Made by a program: the position numbers and the translations under genes | Assembly (NCBI RefSeq): GCF_025574465.1 | Contig: NZ_JAOBPP010000013.1 | Span: 78,095 to 142,094, forward strand | Source: Kordiimonas aestuarii | Lineage (GTDB): Bacteria > Pseudomonadota > Alphaproteobacteria > Sphingomonadales > Kordiimonadaceae | Direction: 5' to 3' | DNA length: 64,000 nt | Notes under the pieces: generated by a model | Told to the model about the DNA's origin: nothing | What the model saw: the letters and a program-made list of their open reading frames with translations, nothing else | Databases searched by the model: none | Part shown: piece by piece, positions 38,729 through 47,692 of the stretch | Layout: every line of letters starts with the position of its first letter | Position numbering within the stretch: position 1 is the first letter of the stretch

Positions 38729-40040
38729 GACGCCTCTCTTTAAGGGTAACCCGGTTATTATTCATGGTCAGAATATGGCGCCATAGGGTCAGCGTGTTCA
38801 CCTTCAGCGCACGCTGGCATAGGAAATTAGCAACACCGTTGATCACAATAATATTAAGCAAGACAGCAAGACAGGCACCTATTGCACCAAACCAAATGAT
38901 CATTGAAAGCTGAAGTATAACGCATGTCGCAGCGCCAACGGTCTGCAAATTACGAATGGACCGAGGGTGGGTTGCCATAGATAATAACGGGCCCAGTGGG
39001 CCGGCAGCAACGCTGATAACTTCTGCAACGACCAGAATGCCGAGCATGGAGCTGGCGGTCACATAGTCGTTACCCCAGATGCCGAGAATTTGCTCCGGCA
39101 GAAGAAGGACAAGGGTACTAAAGGCTACTGCAGGTATTGTGGTCAGCAGGGTTGATTTCGCAGCTAGGTTTATCAGTTGGTCCCGGTCTTTTTTTATACC
39201 GAAAGAGGAATATTTCGGCATCGTGACGGTATTGGCGATCGTGACCAGCAGAGATGTCATTCTGGCAATCCGCAGAGCAGCGGAAAAAAGGGCAACTTCT
39301 TCATTTCCCTCAAAACCACCTAAAATTAATATAGGCGCCCACAAAAAAACGAAGTCTAACAGTGAAACAATATAGAAGGGTGTCACTTTCGCTGTAAGGC
39401 CTTTGCGCTCACCTTTTTTCTTGTAAAAGGTGAGCGCAAAGTTGCCACGCAATTTTACCAGATAGAGAACCGTGATAATGGAGCAGGACAGAATATAGGA
39501 CCAAAGTGCATTCTGTGCTGTCATGTTACCTATGAACATTAAGGCACCAAGTGGAAGGACAGCCAATGCGTTTATACCACTCAACTCCCCCAGTGCGCCC
39601 CATACAGGGTGACGTAAACCCTTCATGGCTGCAGAAAAGCAAATCATCAGATTAAAGGGATACAAGAATACAAAAAGGAGGGAAAGGTGACCGCGAACGT
39701 TGTGGTCGATGTGGCTGCCGGCAAAATATAGAACGGCCTGATATGCCGCATATAAGATAATAGATGTTATCAGCAGGGACTGAAAGGCGGCATTAAAGTG
39801 GGCTTTTATTGCGGTTTTGTCTGGCGTTTCGTGTAAGGCTCCCACGGTTCTGATGGTATATTGTTCAAACCCCAAGCGCCCGATAACCAGCATGGCCTGG
39901 AAAATTGTTAATGCCAGCATAATCGCACCGAAGGCCTCAATGCTAAGCCCGCGGGCCAGCACGATTGTAAAGCATACGCCCCCAACAACCAGCGCTCCCC
40001 GCACCGACAATAGCGATATATATGATAGCAATTTTTTCAT
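38715..40040 (-). CDS. Polysaccharide flippase, Wzx/MATE-like
   Basis: This 441-residue integral membrane protein has about twelve hydrophobic segments and an N-terminal Wzx-type motif (ARGLSIEAFGAIMLALTIFQAMLVIGRLGFEQYTIR region). It should flip lipid-linked repeat units across the inner membrane. A second flippase gene lies at 45436-46902, so the window encodes two, perhaps for two polymers or from mosaic growth of the cluster. AT-rich composition matches its neighbour at 37607. Confidence 0.82.
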   Translation of the reverse strand: MKKLLSYISLLSVRGALVVGGVCFTIVLARGLSIEAFGAIMLALTIFQAMLVIGRLGFEQYTIRTVGALHETPDKTAIKAHFNAAFQSLLITSIILYAAYQAVLYFAGSHIDHNVRGHLSLLFVFLYPFNLMICFSAAMKGLRHPVWGALGELSGINALAVLPLGALMFIGNMTAQNALWSYILSCSIITVLYLVKLRGNFALTFYKKKGERKGLTAKVTPFYIVSLLDFVFLWAPILILGGFEGNEEVALFSAALRIARMTSLLVTIANTVTMPKYSSFGIKKDRDQLINLAAKSTLLTTIPAVAFSTLVLLLPEQILGIWGNDYVTASSMLGILVVAEVISVAAGPLGPLLSMATHPRSIRNLQTVGAATCVILQLSMIIWFGAIGACLAVLLNIIVINGVANFLCQRALKVNTLTLWRHILTMNNNRVTLKERRHGKQ

Positions 40041-40201
40041 CGTGCTGGTGCGTTCCCAAGTGGCGGGTTTTTATGGTCTGCGTCCACCCTGAATGAAATT
40101 GTTGCCTATTGGGCAAAAGGCCAAATGCAAACCTCTTGCATCGTATGATATTCCAGTGCGCGAGGTCTGACCCACAGCAATAATTTTGTATGGTTACCCT
40201 A

Positions 40202-41038
40202 TCAAGACCGCGCGCGCCCAAATATTGCCAATACCCGGGCAACAAGGAATCGAGCATAGCTGCGCCAGTCAAGGGTGTCGAGAATGCGGCCATGTCGCCT
40301 CAGGCGTCTGACTTCATCAACAATAAGTTTGGAAACGGGGGCTGCGTAGTCTGCAGGCAGGGTCTCGAGCACATCGTTGCGGATGGCCATCAGGTCATAG
40401 CCCGCGTAAGGATATAGGGCATTGGACTGAATGCCACCCAGATGAAAGACGGTATAACCCTCGCTGTGGAGACGCTCAATCAGTTTGTTTCCTTTATCTT
40501 CAGGGGTAAGCTTGTTTGATTCAAAATCAATGATTTTGGGGTAATGACCAAAATCTAATACCTGCTCGATAGCGATCTCGTCACAGCCTTCCATGTCGGT
40601 ATAAAGCATGCATGGAACCGGAAATTTGCGTGCCTGATACAGGTCTGCGTATGTAATGCAGTCCACCACAACCTTCTGGGCCGACATGTCAGGCAGGTTG
40701 TTCAGCAGGCTCGAGTTGGTGCCATTGCTGTGATTGCCGAGGAAAAAATCTGTTTGGCCGGTCGTGTTACTTACGGCCAAGCGGGCAACCTCGACGTTCT
40801 CAAAACGCCCGTTTTTTCCCCGGTAGCGTTTGGCCAGTTTATCATAGGCCGCAGGTAACGGTTCTAGTAGCAGGCTTTTGGGAGCATGCTTTTCTATAAA
40901 CCATTGATTTGGATCAGGCCAGCCGCCTGTTGATGCACCGACAACAAGGAGAAAATCTTTTTCGAGGTCGAATATATGCTCCAAAATCGCACGCTTCTGC
41001 ACATCGGCGATAATTGGTAACTCCAGTGTCCAGGACAA
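40202..41038 (-). CDS. FkbM-type methyltransferase
   Basis: The 278-residue protein has a SAM-binding start (LLVVGASTGGWPDPNQW) and the FkbM pattern SLLLEPLPAAYDKLAKRY, VEVARLAVSNTTGQTDFFL and YTDMEGCDEIAIEQVLDF. FkbM methyltransferases O-methylate hydroxyls, here presumably a sugar of the surface polymer. The start is a TTG preceded by GGGAGA. It lies 31 bases downstream of the sulfotransferase gene on the same strand, so both decorations are likely co-expressed. Confidence 0.8.
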   Translation of the reverse strand: MSWTLELPIIADVQKRAILEHIFDLEKDFLLVVGASTGGWPDPNQWFIEKHAPKSLLLEPLPAAYDKLAKRYRGKNGRFENVEVARLAVSNTTGQTDFFLGNHSNGTNSSLLNNLPDMSAQKVVVDCITYADLYQARKFPVPCMLYTDMEGCDEIAIEQVLDFGHYPKIIDFESNKLTPEDKGNKLIERLHSEGYTVFHLGGIQSNALYPYAGYDLMAIRNDVLETLPADYAAPVSKLIVDEVRRLRRHGRILDTLDWRSYARFLVARVLAIFGRARS

Positions 41039-41069
41039 TCAAAAATCTCCCATGATACGAATATGATTT

Positions 41070-41873
41070 TTATAATGTAAAATCGACATATCCGTTTTCC
41101 TTTTGCCACGATGCGTATTTTATACTGATCTTTTTAATAAGAAGCGCGTTTATATCAAATTCAGTGTGGCTTTTATCCGATATATGCTTTGAATGCATTA
41201 GCGTTTTTGCATCGTTCGGGTATAGCGCTCTTCTAAGCCTTGCCGACAAATAATGGGGCAGAACTTTTTTTATGAGCGGCATAATTCGAACGCGCGAGTT
41301 CACGCCATATAAAAACCGCTTCATGGCCAGTGTTTTGCTTGCGTTTGCCACACCAACATTCAGTTGCGATGCCTCCGGTGAGGTGGTGTGCATAATTCTG
41401 TCGGTTAAGTCTTTATGCAGCGCAATGCCAATAAAGTTGGCTATTTCCTGCACGGCCCTTTTTTTATCGTGCATCAAATCGTCAAATTTTTGCATGATCA
41501 CGTTTTGGCAACGTGTTGCTGCGAGATAAACCTCGAGCGCGTCATCGATGTCTTTAAACAGTTGATTTTCTGCTTTAGGGAACTTTCGCATCAGGGACCG
41601 GGCAACATCCCTCAGGTCACGGTGAACATATATGATAAAAAGGCCGGGATTCTTGGACTGATCAACAATGAACTTGGGGAGGTCGTGAGACTTAAGGACA
41701 TGGATGACATCGTCGCATATCCAGCTTTCAACCTTTCTGTGATAAGCCTCAAGGTCATAGGCATCGAAATAGCCTTCGCCTCTTCCTCTGCCGCTCGCCT
41801 CTACTGTTTCCCGTGTCAGATTGTATTGCAGCGTCGAGCCAGATCTCATCATACCACTACATATAACTAACAT
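41070..41873 (-). CDS. PAPS-dependent sulfotransferase
   Basis: This 267-residue protein begins with the 5'-phosphosulfate-binding loop CSGMMRSGSTLQYN and later has the 3'-phosphate-binding element YVHRDLRDVARSLMRKF. Both are defining features of the P-loop sulfotransferase fold. It transfers sulfate from PAPS, most likely to the polysaccharide made by this cluster. The gene is AT-rich and diverges from the polymerase gene at 41991. No PAPS-synthesis genes are in the window. Confidence 0.85.
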   Translation of the reverse strand: MLVICSGMMRSGSTLQYNLTRETVEASGRGRGEGYFDAYDLEAYHRKVESWICDDVIHVLKSHDLPKFIVDQSKNPGLFIIYVHRDLRDVARSLMRKFPKAENQLFKDIDDALEVYLAATRCQNVIMQKFDDLMHDKKRAVQEIANFIGIALHKDLTDRIMHTTSPEASQLNVGVANASKTLAMKRFLYGVNSRVRIMPLIKKVLPHYLSARLRRALYPNDAKTLMHSKHISDKSHTEFDINALLIKKISIKYASWQKENGYVDFTL

Positions 41874-41990
41874 CTGGGCATCCCTGTTGATTAAATACTA
41901 TACAGCTCTTTATACATCTATTAGGCATGGGCTACGTGCGGATGGCCACGTTTATAACCACAGACTCTTTCATACTCAAAGGATGTCAGA

Positions 41991-43256
41991 TTGCAACAAA
42001 TTGCTGACACGCACAAGTTGGCGCTATGCTCGTTCATGCTCGCTGCGGATATCTTCCTTTGGCCCATACAATTTCCCCTATTGGGTTTTGCCGGTGTGGG
42101 GCTGAATTTTATTCTTGCCTTGCCGTTGGTCGCAGGCATCTCGATCTTACCTGCGGTAGTTTCACGACGGTTAGCGCTTTTTATTGGCGCTTTGCTTTTG
42201 CATATGGTTCTGGTGTTCCTTGTGTGGGGAGTGTCCGGCAGAACACTAGGAATGGTCTTCGCTCTTAGCCTCTATCTTGCTGGTACATGTGTGGCACTGC
42301 ACGTTTGTTTCCAGGACAACTTCCTTCGTTTCCGAAAGATCGTGTTTCTATTTCTCTGCGCCCAGCTTTTTTTGCATGGTCTTGAGCTTGCGGGACTGTA
42401 TGACCCCAACCCCAACTGGTCTCGCGAGCATTACCTTTTTGGCTTCCCTGTGCCCACGGGATTTTTTACCGAGGCGTCTCATGTGGGGTTATGCCTTGGC
42501 CCCCTTATGTTCTGGTGGTTCAGCAAGTCCGGTTTGAACAAGCGGATCAGCCTGTTGGCTGGTATATCGGTCATGCTTAGCCTGTCCACCACCGGACTGA
42601 CCGTTGTCGTTTTTATAAGCTTGATGTTTCTGCTGCGCTCGAGTGAGATATCTACCGCTACAAAAAAGGCTGTCTTTTCAATTTTTGCCCTGCTGATCTC
42701 ATACATGGTGTTCACGGCGGATTCATTTTCTGAAATCAACGAACGGCTGTTGTCGTTGACCAGTATCCTCGCTGGCGATACCGGAGGCCCGCAAAATTTG
42801 TCGGCGCTTATTTACATGAATGGTGTTGACATGGCGGGACAGGGCTTGAGTGATGTTGTTGGCGCAGGTGCCGGACAAATGTTGCTCTATTACCCTGATG
42901 CCGCTTATTCCTATCTCATTGAAATCATCAATAGTGGGGCTGCACTAAATCGGGACGATGGTGGCTCGACAATGCTGAAGTTATTAGCCGAGTTCGGCTT
43001 CTTTGGGCTTATCTTTGCTATATACTACGGTTTGTTTCTGTTTAAGGTCCTCCGCAGCAGGTTGAGTTATGTCACAACCATATTGGCACTATATTTTTTG
43101 GTGACAATGATACGAGGTGCGGGATATTTTGACGGACCAATTGTAATTTCTGTGGCGCTATTTTTATACGCGCCCATATTGTTCGCACGCCCTAGGTCAG
43201 CGCCGGACGAATCTGCCGCCATTGTCGTAGGCGCGCCGTCGCTGCCACGAACATAA
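41991..43256 (+). CDS. O-antigen/capsule polymerase-like membrane protein (Wzy-type)
   Basis: This 421-residue protein has about ten hydrophobic segments and a large periplasmic loop (about residues 240-320) between them, with GGSTMLKLLAEFGFFGLIF after the loop, a topology typical of Wzy polymerases. The start is a TTG with AAAGGA 7 nt upstream. It would join flipped repeat units in the periplasm. Wzy sequences diverge strongly, so the call rests on topology and position between sugar-modifying and glycosyltransferase genes. Confidence 0.72.
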   Translation: MQQIADTHKLALCSFMLAADIFLWPIQFPLLGFAGVGLNFILALPLVAGISILPAVVSRRLALFIGALLLHMVLVFLVWGVSGRTLGMVFALSLYLAGTCVALHVCFQDNFLRFRKIVFLFLCAQLFLHGLELAGLYDPNPNWSREHYLFGFPVPTGFFTEASHVGLCLGPLMFWWFSKSGLNKRISLLAGISVMLSLSTTGLTVVVFISLMFLLRSSEISTATKKAVFSIFALLISYMVFTADSFSEINERLLSLTSILAGDTGGPQNLSALIYMNGVDMAGQGLSDVVGAGAGQMLLYYPDAAYSYLIEIINSGAALNRDDGGSTMLKLLAEFGFFGLIFAIYYGLFLFKVLRSRLSYVTTILALYFLVTMIRGAGYFDGPIVISVALFLYAPILFARPRSAPDESAAIVVGAPSLPRT

Positions 43257-43325
43257 AACAGGATATTTCATCTAGGGAGTGCTTTTCCACGCCCTCAAAA
43301 TGTAGAAGTGGTTTTTGGGAATTAT

Positions 43326-44303
43326 ATGACCTACAAAATACTAGTGACTGGTGGCTCAGGGTTTATTGGGACAAATTTGTTGGCGTCCCTGGAAAACGAG
43401 GGGCATGCGCTATGCAATCTCGATATCGCCACCCCGCGCAACCCCGCACAAGAACATCTTTGGCAGAAAGTTGATATTCTTGACGCGCCAGCCCTTGAGG
43501 CCGCCCTTCAGACCTTCTCGCCAGACTATGTATTTCATCTGGCTGCCCGCACAGATATGGACGGCAAATCATTGCATGATTATGACGCCAACATCGCCGG
43601 AGTGCGCAACATAATTAATGCCATTAAGGCCACGCATGGGGTGAGGCGTACGCTTTTTGCGTCCAGCCGTCTTGTCTGCAAGATCGGCTATATGCCGGTA
43701 TCAGATACGGATTATAATGCAACCACGGTTTACGGCCAGTCCAAGGTCGAGGGCGAAAAGGTCGTTCGCTCGGAAGCGGCGGATCATTTCCCCTGGCTCA
43801 TTATGCGGCCAACATCCATCTGGGGTCCCTGGTTTGACGTGCCCTACAGAAACTTTTTCGATACTCTCAAGCAGGGTGTTTATGTTCATCCTACCAAGCG
43901 CAAACTATTGAAGTCGTATGGATACGTTGGCAACAGCGTGGCGCAACTTAAAACCATGTTGATGCATGCTGATGAAAGCGCCGTTCTCGAGAAAACATTT
44001 TATCTGTGCGATTACCCTCCGCTGGAGGTGCGCGAGTGGGCTGACCTCATAAGCAGGCATTTGAATGCCAGGCGAGCGTCAACAGTTCCCTATGCGTTGA
44101 TCAAGTTCATGGCGCTTGGTGGGGATATACTCAAGAAGCTAGGCTACCTATCTGCGCCGATTACATCTTTTCGACTTGATAATATTATGACTCCCATGGT
44201 CCACGAGACAGCGGCCACCGAAAAACTGTGTGGCGAGTTGCCCTACAGCCTGGAGGATGGTGTGCGAGAAACCTGTGCGTGGCTGCGCGATCATCCGCGA
44301 TAA
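43326..44303 (+). CDS. NAD-dependent epimerase/dehydratase (extended SDR)
   Basis: The 325-residue protein has ILVTGGSGFIGTNLL at the N-terminus, HLAARTDMDGKS (substrate region) and the YGQSKVEGEK catalytic Tyr-Lys pair, followed by MRPTSIWGPWF. It acts on a nucleotide sugar, exact substrate unknown. The start at 43326 was preferred to an in-frame GTG at 43308; neither has a strong ribosome site. The glycosyltransferase start follows after 5 bases. Confidence 0.82.
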   Translation: MTYKILVTGGSGFIGTNLLASLENEGHALCNLDIATPRNPAQEHLWQKVDILDAPALEAALQTFSPDYVFHLAARTDMDGKSLHDYDANIAGVRNIINAIKATHGVRRTLFASSRLVCKIGYMPVSDTDYNATTVYGQSKVEGEKVVRSEAADHFPWLIMRPTSIWGPWFDVPYRNFFDTLKQGVYVHPTKRKLLKSYGYVGNSVAQLKTMLMHADESAVLEKTFYLCDYPPLEVREWADLISRHLNARRASTVPYALIKFMALGGDILKKLGYLSAPITSFRLDNIMTPMVHETAATEKLCGELPYSLEDGVRETCAWLRDHPR

Positions 44304-44308
44304 TTCAA

Positions 44309-45433
44309 ATGCGCATCATACATATATCCGAAAAGCACACAGCGGCAGCCGGCGGAACAACCAAGGCGGTGCATGGCCTGGCTAGTGCCTTGCAAATGCG
44401 CGGCCATAAAAATTCCATTGTTGCATCCGGGGCGGAGCCAATGGCGGCCCCCGAGGGTGTGCGTCTGCTTTCAACAAAAGCAGAACCCAGTTTCATGGGA
44501 CGTTTCTGGCATTATTCGCCCGTATTTCCTCGTTTACTCAAAGAGGAAATTGAAGCGTTCAAGCCAGATATTATACACCTGCACGGGTTTTGGATGGGGC
44601 CGCAGTTTGTGGCTGCAAAAATTGCTGCGGACCTCGGCATCCCCAGTATTTTATCTGTTCATGGCAGCTTGTTTTACAGGCGGTGGCAAAAAGCATTTCG
44701 TCTGTCCCACTTGAAAAAAGGCCTATACGCTCATTGGCTTGCCCGGCCCAGACTCTCAAGAGTCTCCCTGGTGCACGCTATAACTTTGCAGGAACAAGAA
44801 CTGCTTGACGGCTTTTTTCCCCATCACGTCATCACCTGTATACCAAACAGCATAGAATTGAATGAGACGTTGGTTGATCCTCTTCCTGCGGAGAAACATT
44901 TTGCTTTTATTGGCCGCATATCGCCTGAGAAAAACTTGGAGAACCTCATCGCGGCGTTCATGCAAAGCAGCTTGGCGAGTGATTGGCGGCTGAGCATCGT
45001 GGGCCCGGTCGGTGACGATACTTATCATGCTGGTTTGTGTGAGCAGGCAAAACCCGCCGGCGACCGGATCACGTTTACAGGGCCACTCTACGGTGCGGAT
45101 AAAGACCGTCTGATCCGTACGTTACAGGCAGCGGTTGTGCCTTCCTACACGGAGGTTATCAGCCTGGTCAATCTGGAGTGTGCTGCTGTGCAGGTGCCAA
45201 CCATAACAACAAGGGAAACTGGGCTTACCGAATGGCAGGATCACGGCGGGCTTTTGGCTGGTTGCGACGCGGCTTCCCTGGCAGAGGCGCTTGAACGGGC
45301 AGCATGCTGGGGCGAGGACGAGCGACGTAACCGGGGCGCAAGCCTCAGGCAACTGGTGGAAAAAAAATACAGTAGCGCCGTCGTGACAGACAAGTGGGAA
45401 CAAACCTACCAGACACTATTGTCCGAGCGCTGA
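44309..45433 (+). CDS. Glycosyltransferase family 4
   Basis: The 374-residue GT-B protein has a GT4 opening (IIHISEKHTAAAGGTTKAVHGLASAL, a GG-rich acceptor loop) and FAFIGRISPEKNLENLIAAF with a C-terminal VVPSYTEVISLVNLECAAVQVPTI, the E-x7-E-like nucleotide-sugar site. The ATG at 44309 is taken as start; the longer frame back to 44228 overlaps the epimerase gene. It converges with the flippase gene with a 2-base gap. Confidence 0.87.
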   Translation: MRIIHISEKHTAAAGGTTKAVHGLASALQMRGHKNSIVASGAEPMAAPEGVRLLSTKAEPSFMGRFWHYSPVFPRLLKEEIEAFKPDIIHLHGFWMGPQFVAAKIAADLGIPSILSVHGSLFYRRWQKAFRLSHLKKGLYAHWLARPRLSRVSLVHAITLQEQELLDGFFPHHVITCIPNSIELNETLVDPLPAEKHFAFIGRISPEKNLENLIAAFMQSSLASDWRLSIVGPVGDDTYHAGLCEQAKPAGDRITFTGPLYGADKDRLIRTLQAAVVPSYTEVISLVNLECAAVQVPTITTRETGLTEWQDHGGLLAGCDAASLAEALERAACWGEDERRNRGASLRQLVEKKYSSAVVTDKWEQTYQTLLSER

Positions 45434-45435
45434 CC

Positions 45436-46902
45436 TTACAGCGCTTGCAATGTAACGCGCTTCTTGTGGCGATGCAGCACAAGCCATATCAAACCGGGCA
45501 TGCATAGACCTGCGAAAATGACGTAATCGATAATATTGATGCCAAGAATGTCATACGGAATCGTGTCGCCGATGTAGTTTGCGACGAAAGCAGACGCTAT
45601 TATCATGAGGCCCGCAGCCAGCGCATATATGTCGGGTATCAGGAAATTGAGTTTACGCCATATATAGACACTATAGAAGATGCGCATCGCGGCGAGGGAG
45701 GCAAGCGTCGCCATGGCGGCTCCCTCCACCCCGTAAACCGGAATAAGCAGCCAGTTCAATGCGACGTTCATGATGGTTTGGCCAAAGCTCGCGTAGACGG
45801 TAAAGCGTTCTTTTCCGATAACCAGCAACAAGCGTCCAACCGGGCCCGGCAACGCCGCTATAAACTGTGCAATCACCAACAGAATAAGTGCGGGGCCAGC
45901 GTTGATAAAGTCGGGGCCAAACAGGCCGAGTATTGCTTCGCCCTCCATAAGCAAACAGGCTCCGATCAATCCGGCAACGATCAAGCCAAGCAGTGAATAC
46001 CAGCGGTAGTAATCAGCGGTAGACACATGGTCGCCGCGTGCAAACGTGCTGGCACACACAGGCATAATAAGGCTGCCCATTGCGACTACGCCAATTTGCA
46101 TGTTCAGGCCAAGCAACGCGACGACATTATACAGGCCCACGTCAGCGAGGGAACCAAGCTTTGCCAACATGAAACGGTCCACATTGCTCCAGATTACCCA
46201 GTTGATATGGGTCATGAAAATGGCGAGGGAAAAGCCGATCAGGCGCTTTAGTTCCTGCTTTGGTAAAAAGCCAACAAGAAGGTGAGGTACCCGTAAAAGA
46301 GGGGCTAGGCATAGAATGCTTAAAGCCACATGTCCTGCAAGCAGTATCCACCCGAAGTCTGCGGCGGAAGGCGAAGGGCCAAAGACCGGAATACACAACA
46401 AGAGGATAAGCAGCGCCCGCCCTACCAGCACCAATTGTTGTTGGAGGATCTTTTGCTGCGCTTGCGCGAACGTCGATACCATGAGGATAAAGCTGTAGAA
46501 TGGTACAGCCATCATCGTAAGTCCAAGCAGGCGCGTGAATTCATCGCCAGCTTCAAAGTAGTGGCTGATCGGTTCACTGAACGTGGCCAGCGCGATACAT
46601 ATCGGTATGGTCACGATTAGCGTAAGGCTTGTTGAGGATATGAAGATTTTGTGGAATTGATGTCTGTCGCCGGTAGCCAGGGCGCTGGCGCCGAAACGGA
46701 CGAGTCCCTCGGTCAGTCCGAGACTCGCGAATGACTGGACCATAATGAAAAAGGATAGGCCCAAGGCAACGGCGCCATATCCTTCAGCTCCCAAAAGGCG
46801 GGCGAGCACAATGTTGGTAACGAGAGCCAGCGCTTTTTGTATAATATTGCCGCCCAAGGCTAACGATGGCTTGGACTTCAGCAGATTGATCGGGAGTTGC
46901 AC
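45436..46902 (-). CDS. Second polysaccharide flippase, Wzx/MVF-like
   Basis: The protein of about 488 residues has twelve to fourteen hydrophobic segments and the Wzx-type N-terminal motif NIVLARLLGAEGYGAVALGLSF. It should translocate lipid-linked oligosaccharide. The GTG at 46902, with AAAGG 8 nt upstream, is the preferred start; a TTG at 46944 would overlap the nucleotidyltransferase gene by 11 bases. It is distinct in sequence from the flippase at 38715. Confidence 0.85.
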   Translation of the reverse strand: MQLPINLLKSKPSLALGGNIIQKALALVTNIVLARLLGAEGYGAVALGLSFFIMVQSFASLGLTEGLVRFGASALATGDRHQFHKIFISSTSLTLIVTIPICIALATFSEPISHYFEAGDEFTRLLGLTMMAVPFYSFILMVSTFAQAQQKILQQQLVLVGRALLILLLCIPVFGPSPSAADFGWILLAGHVALSILCLAPLLRVPHLLVGFLPKQELKRLIGFSLAIFMTHINWVIWSNVDRFMLAKLGSLADVGLYNVVALLGLNMQIGVVAMGSLIMPVCASTFARGDHVSTADYYRWYSLLGLIVAGLIGACLLMEGEAILGLFGPDFINAGPALILLVIAQFIAALPGPVGRLLLVIGKERFTVYASFGQTIMNVALNWLLIPVYGVEGAAMATLASLAAMRIFYSVYIWRKLNFLIPDIYALAAGLMIIASAFVANYIGDTIPYDILGINIIDYVIFAGLCMPGLIWLVLHRHKKRVTLQAL

Positions 46903-46933
46903 GGCGGAACCTTTCGTGGCGCGGACGCCTGAT

Positions 46934-47692
46934 TCAGAACCCAAGCTTTAGCGATAGCTGTGCTAGTTCATCTGGGGTCTCTTTCAGAGCCTCATACTCT
47001 GCGGGGACGCCGCAGAAGATCACTGCGCGGGGCTCGAGCACTTTATATCCAACCTTTAAATCCCGAGATATGAGCTGGTTATATAGGGGAGCGATGTAGT
47101 GCTCGCTAATTTTTTGCGACGGATTAGCCAACTCAGCGGCATATGCCTGATCAAACAGCGACCGCTGTGCAAAATAGTATAAACCCGTGCTGCAAAGATT
47201 GGAGATCCTTTGCTTTTCAACCACTCGCCGTGCAACCATTTCTGCATCTGGGTCAGGGTCGACAAATGACCAGCCTGATCCATCCCCTTTGAAAACCTCC
47301 AGAAAGCCGGCACAGCCTTTGGCTTGGGGCGACATTTCAAATCCGGGGCGGAAAGTATCAATATTGAAGATAGTCAGCGGTTCAGTAGAGGTAACATCCA
47401 GTGTTTTCAAGCCAAGGGCAACTGTCTCGGCTTGTCCCGCGGTTTGTTCTTCCAACTCCAGCACATGGAACGTGTCAATATTCAACGCGACAGCTCGGGA
47501 GGATACAAAATCCTTTGCTCCCATTTGCGCACTGACAACAAAAAGAAATGTCTCGCTGCCAAACTGATTTCGAAAAGACGCTGTTGCGTAATCGAAAACG
47601 GGACGTGCTGCCAGCGGCAACTCATATTTTGGCTGCGTGTAGCCGGCATCAAAAAAACGGCTACTTTTGCCCGCCATTGGAATAATGATCAA
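46934..47692 (-). CDS. Sugar-nucleotidyltransferase-like protein
   Basis: The 252-residue protein has IIIPMAGKSSRFFDAGYTQPKYELPL, a nucleotide-binding loop of the NTP-transferase fold (variant of the G-x-G-T-R-L signature) with the following lysine region. Further core elements are TIFNIDTFRPGF (metal-site aspartate) and TGLYYFAQRS. Its gene overlaps by 4 bases the fused nucleotidyltransferase-kinase gene upstream, and a HAD phosphatase precedes that. It likely activates a small phosphorylated compound for the polymer; the substrate is unknown. Confidence 0.78.
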   Translation of the reverse strand: MIIIPMAGKSSRFFDAGYTQPKYELPLAARPVFDYATASFRNQFGSETFLFVVSAQMGAKDFVSSRAVALNIDTFHVLELEEQTAGQAETVALGLKTLDVTSTEPLTIFNIDTFRPGFEMSPQAKGCAGFLEVFKGDGSGWSFVDPDPDAEMVARRVVEKQRISNLCSTGLYYFAQRSLFDQAYAAELANPSQKISEHYIAPLYNQLISRDLKVGYKVLEPRAVIFCGVPAEYEALKETPDELAQLSLKLGF

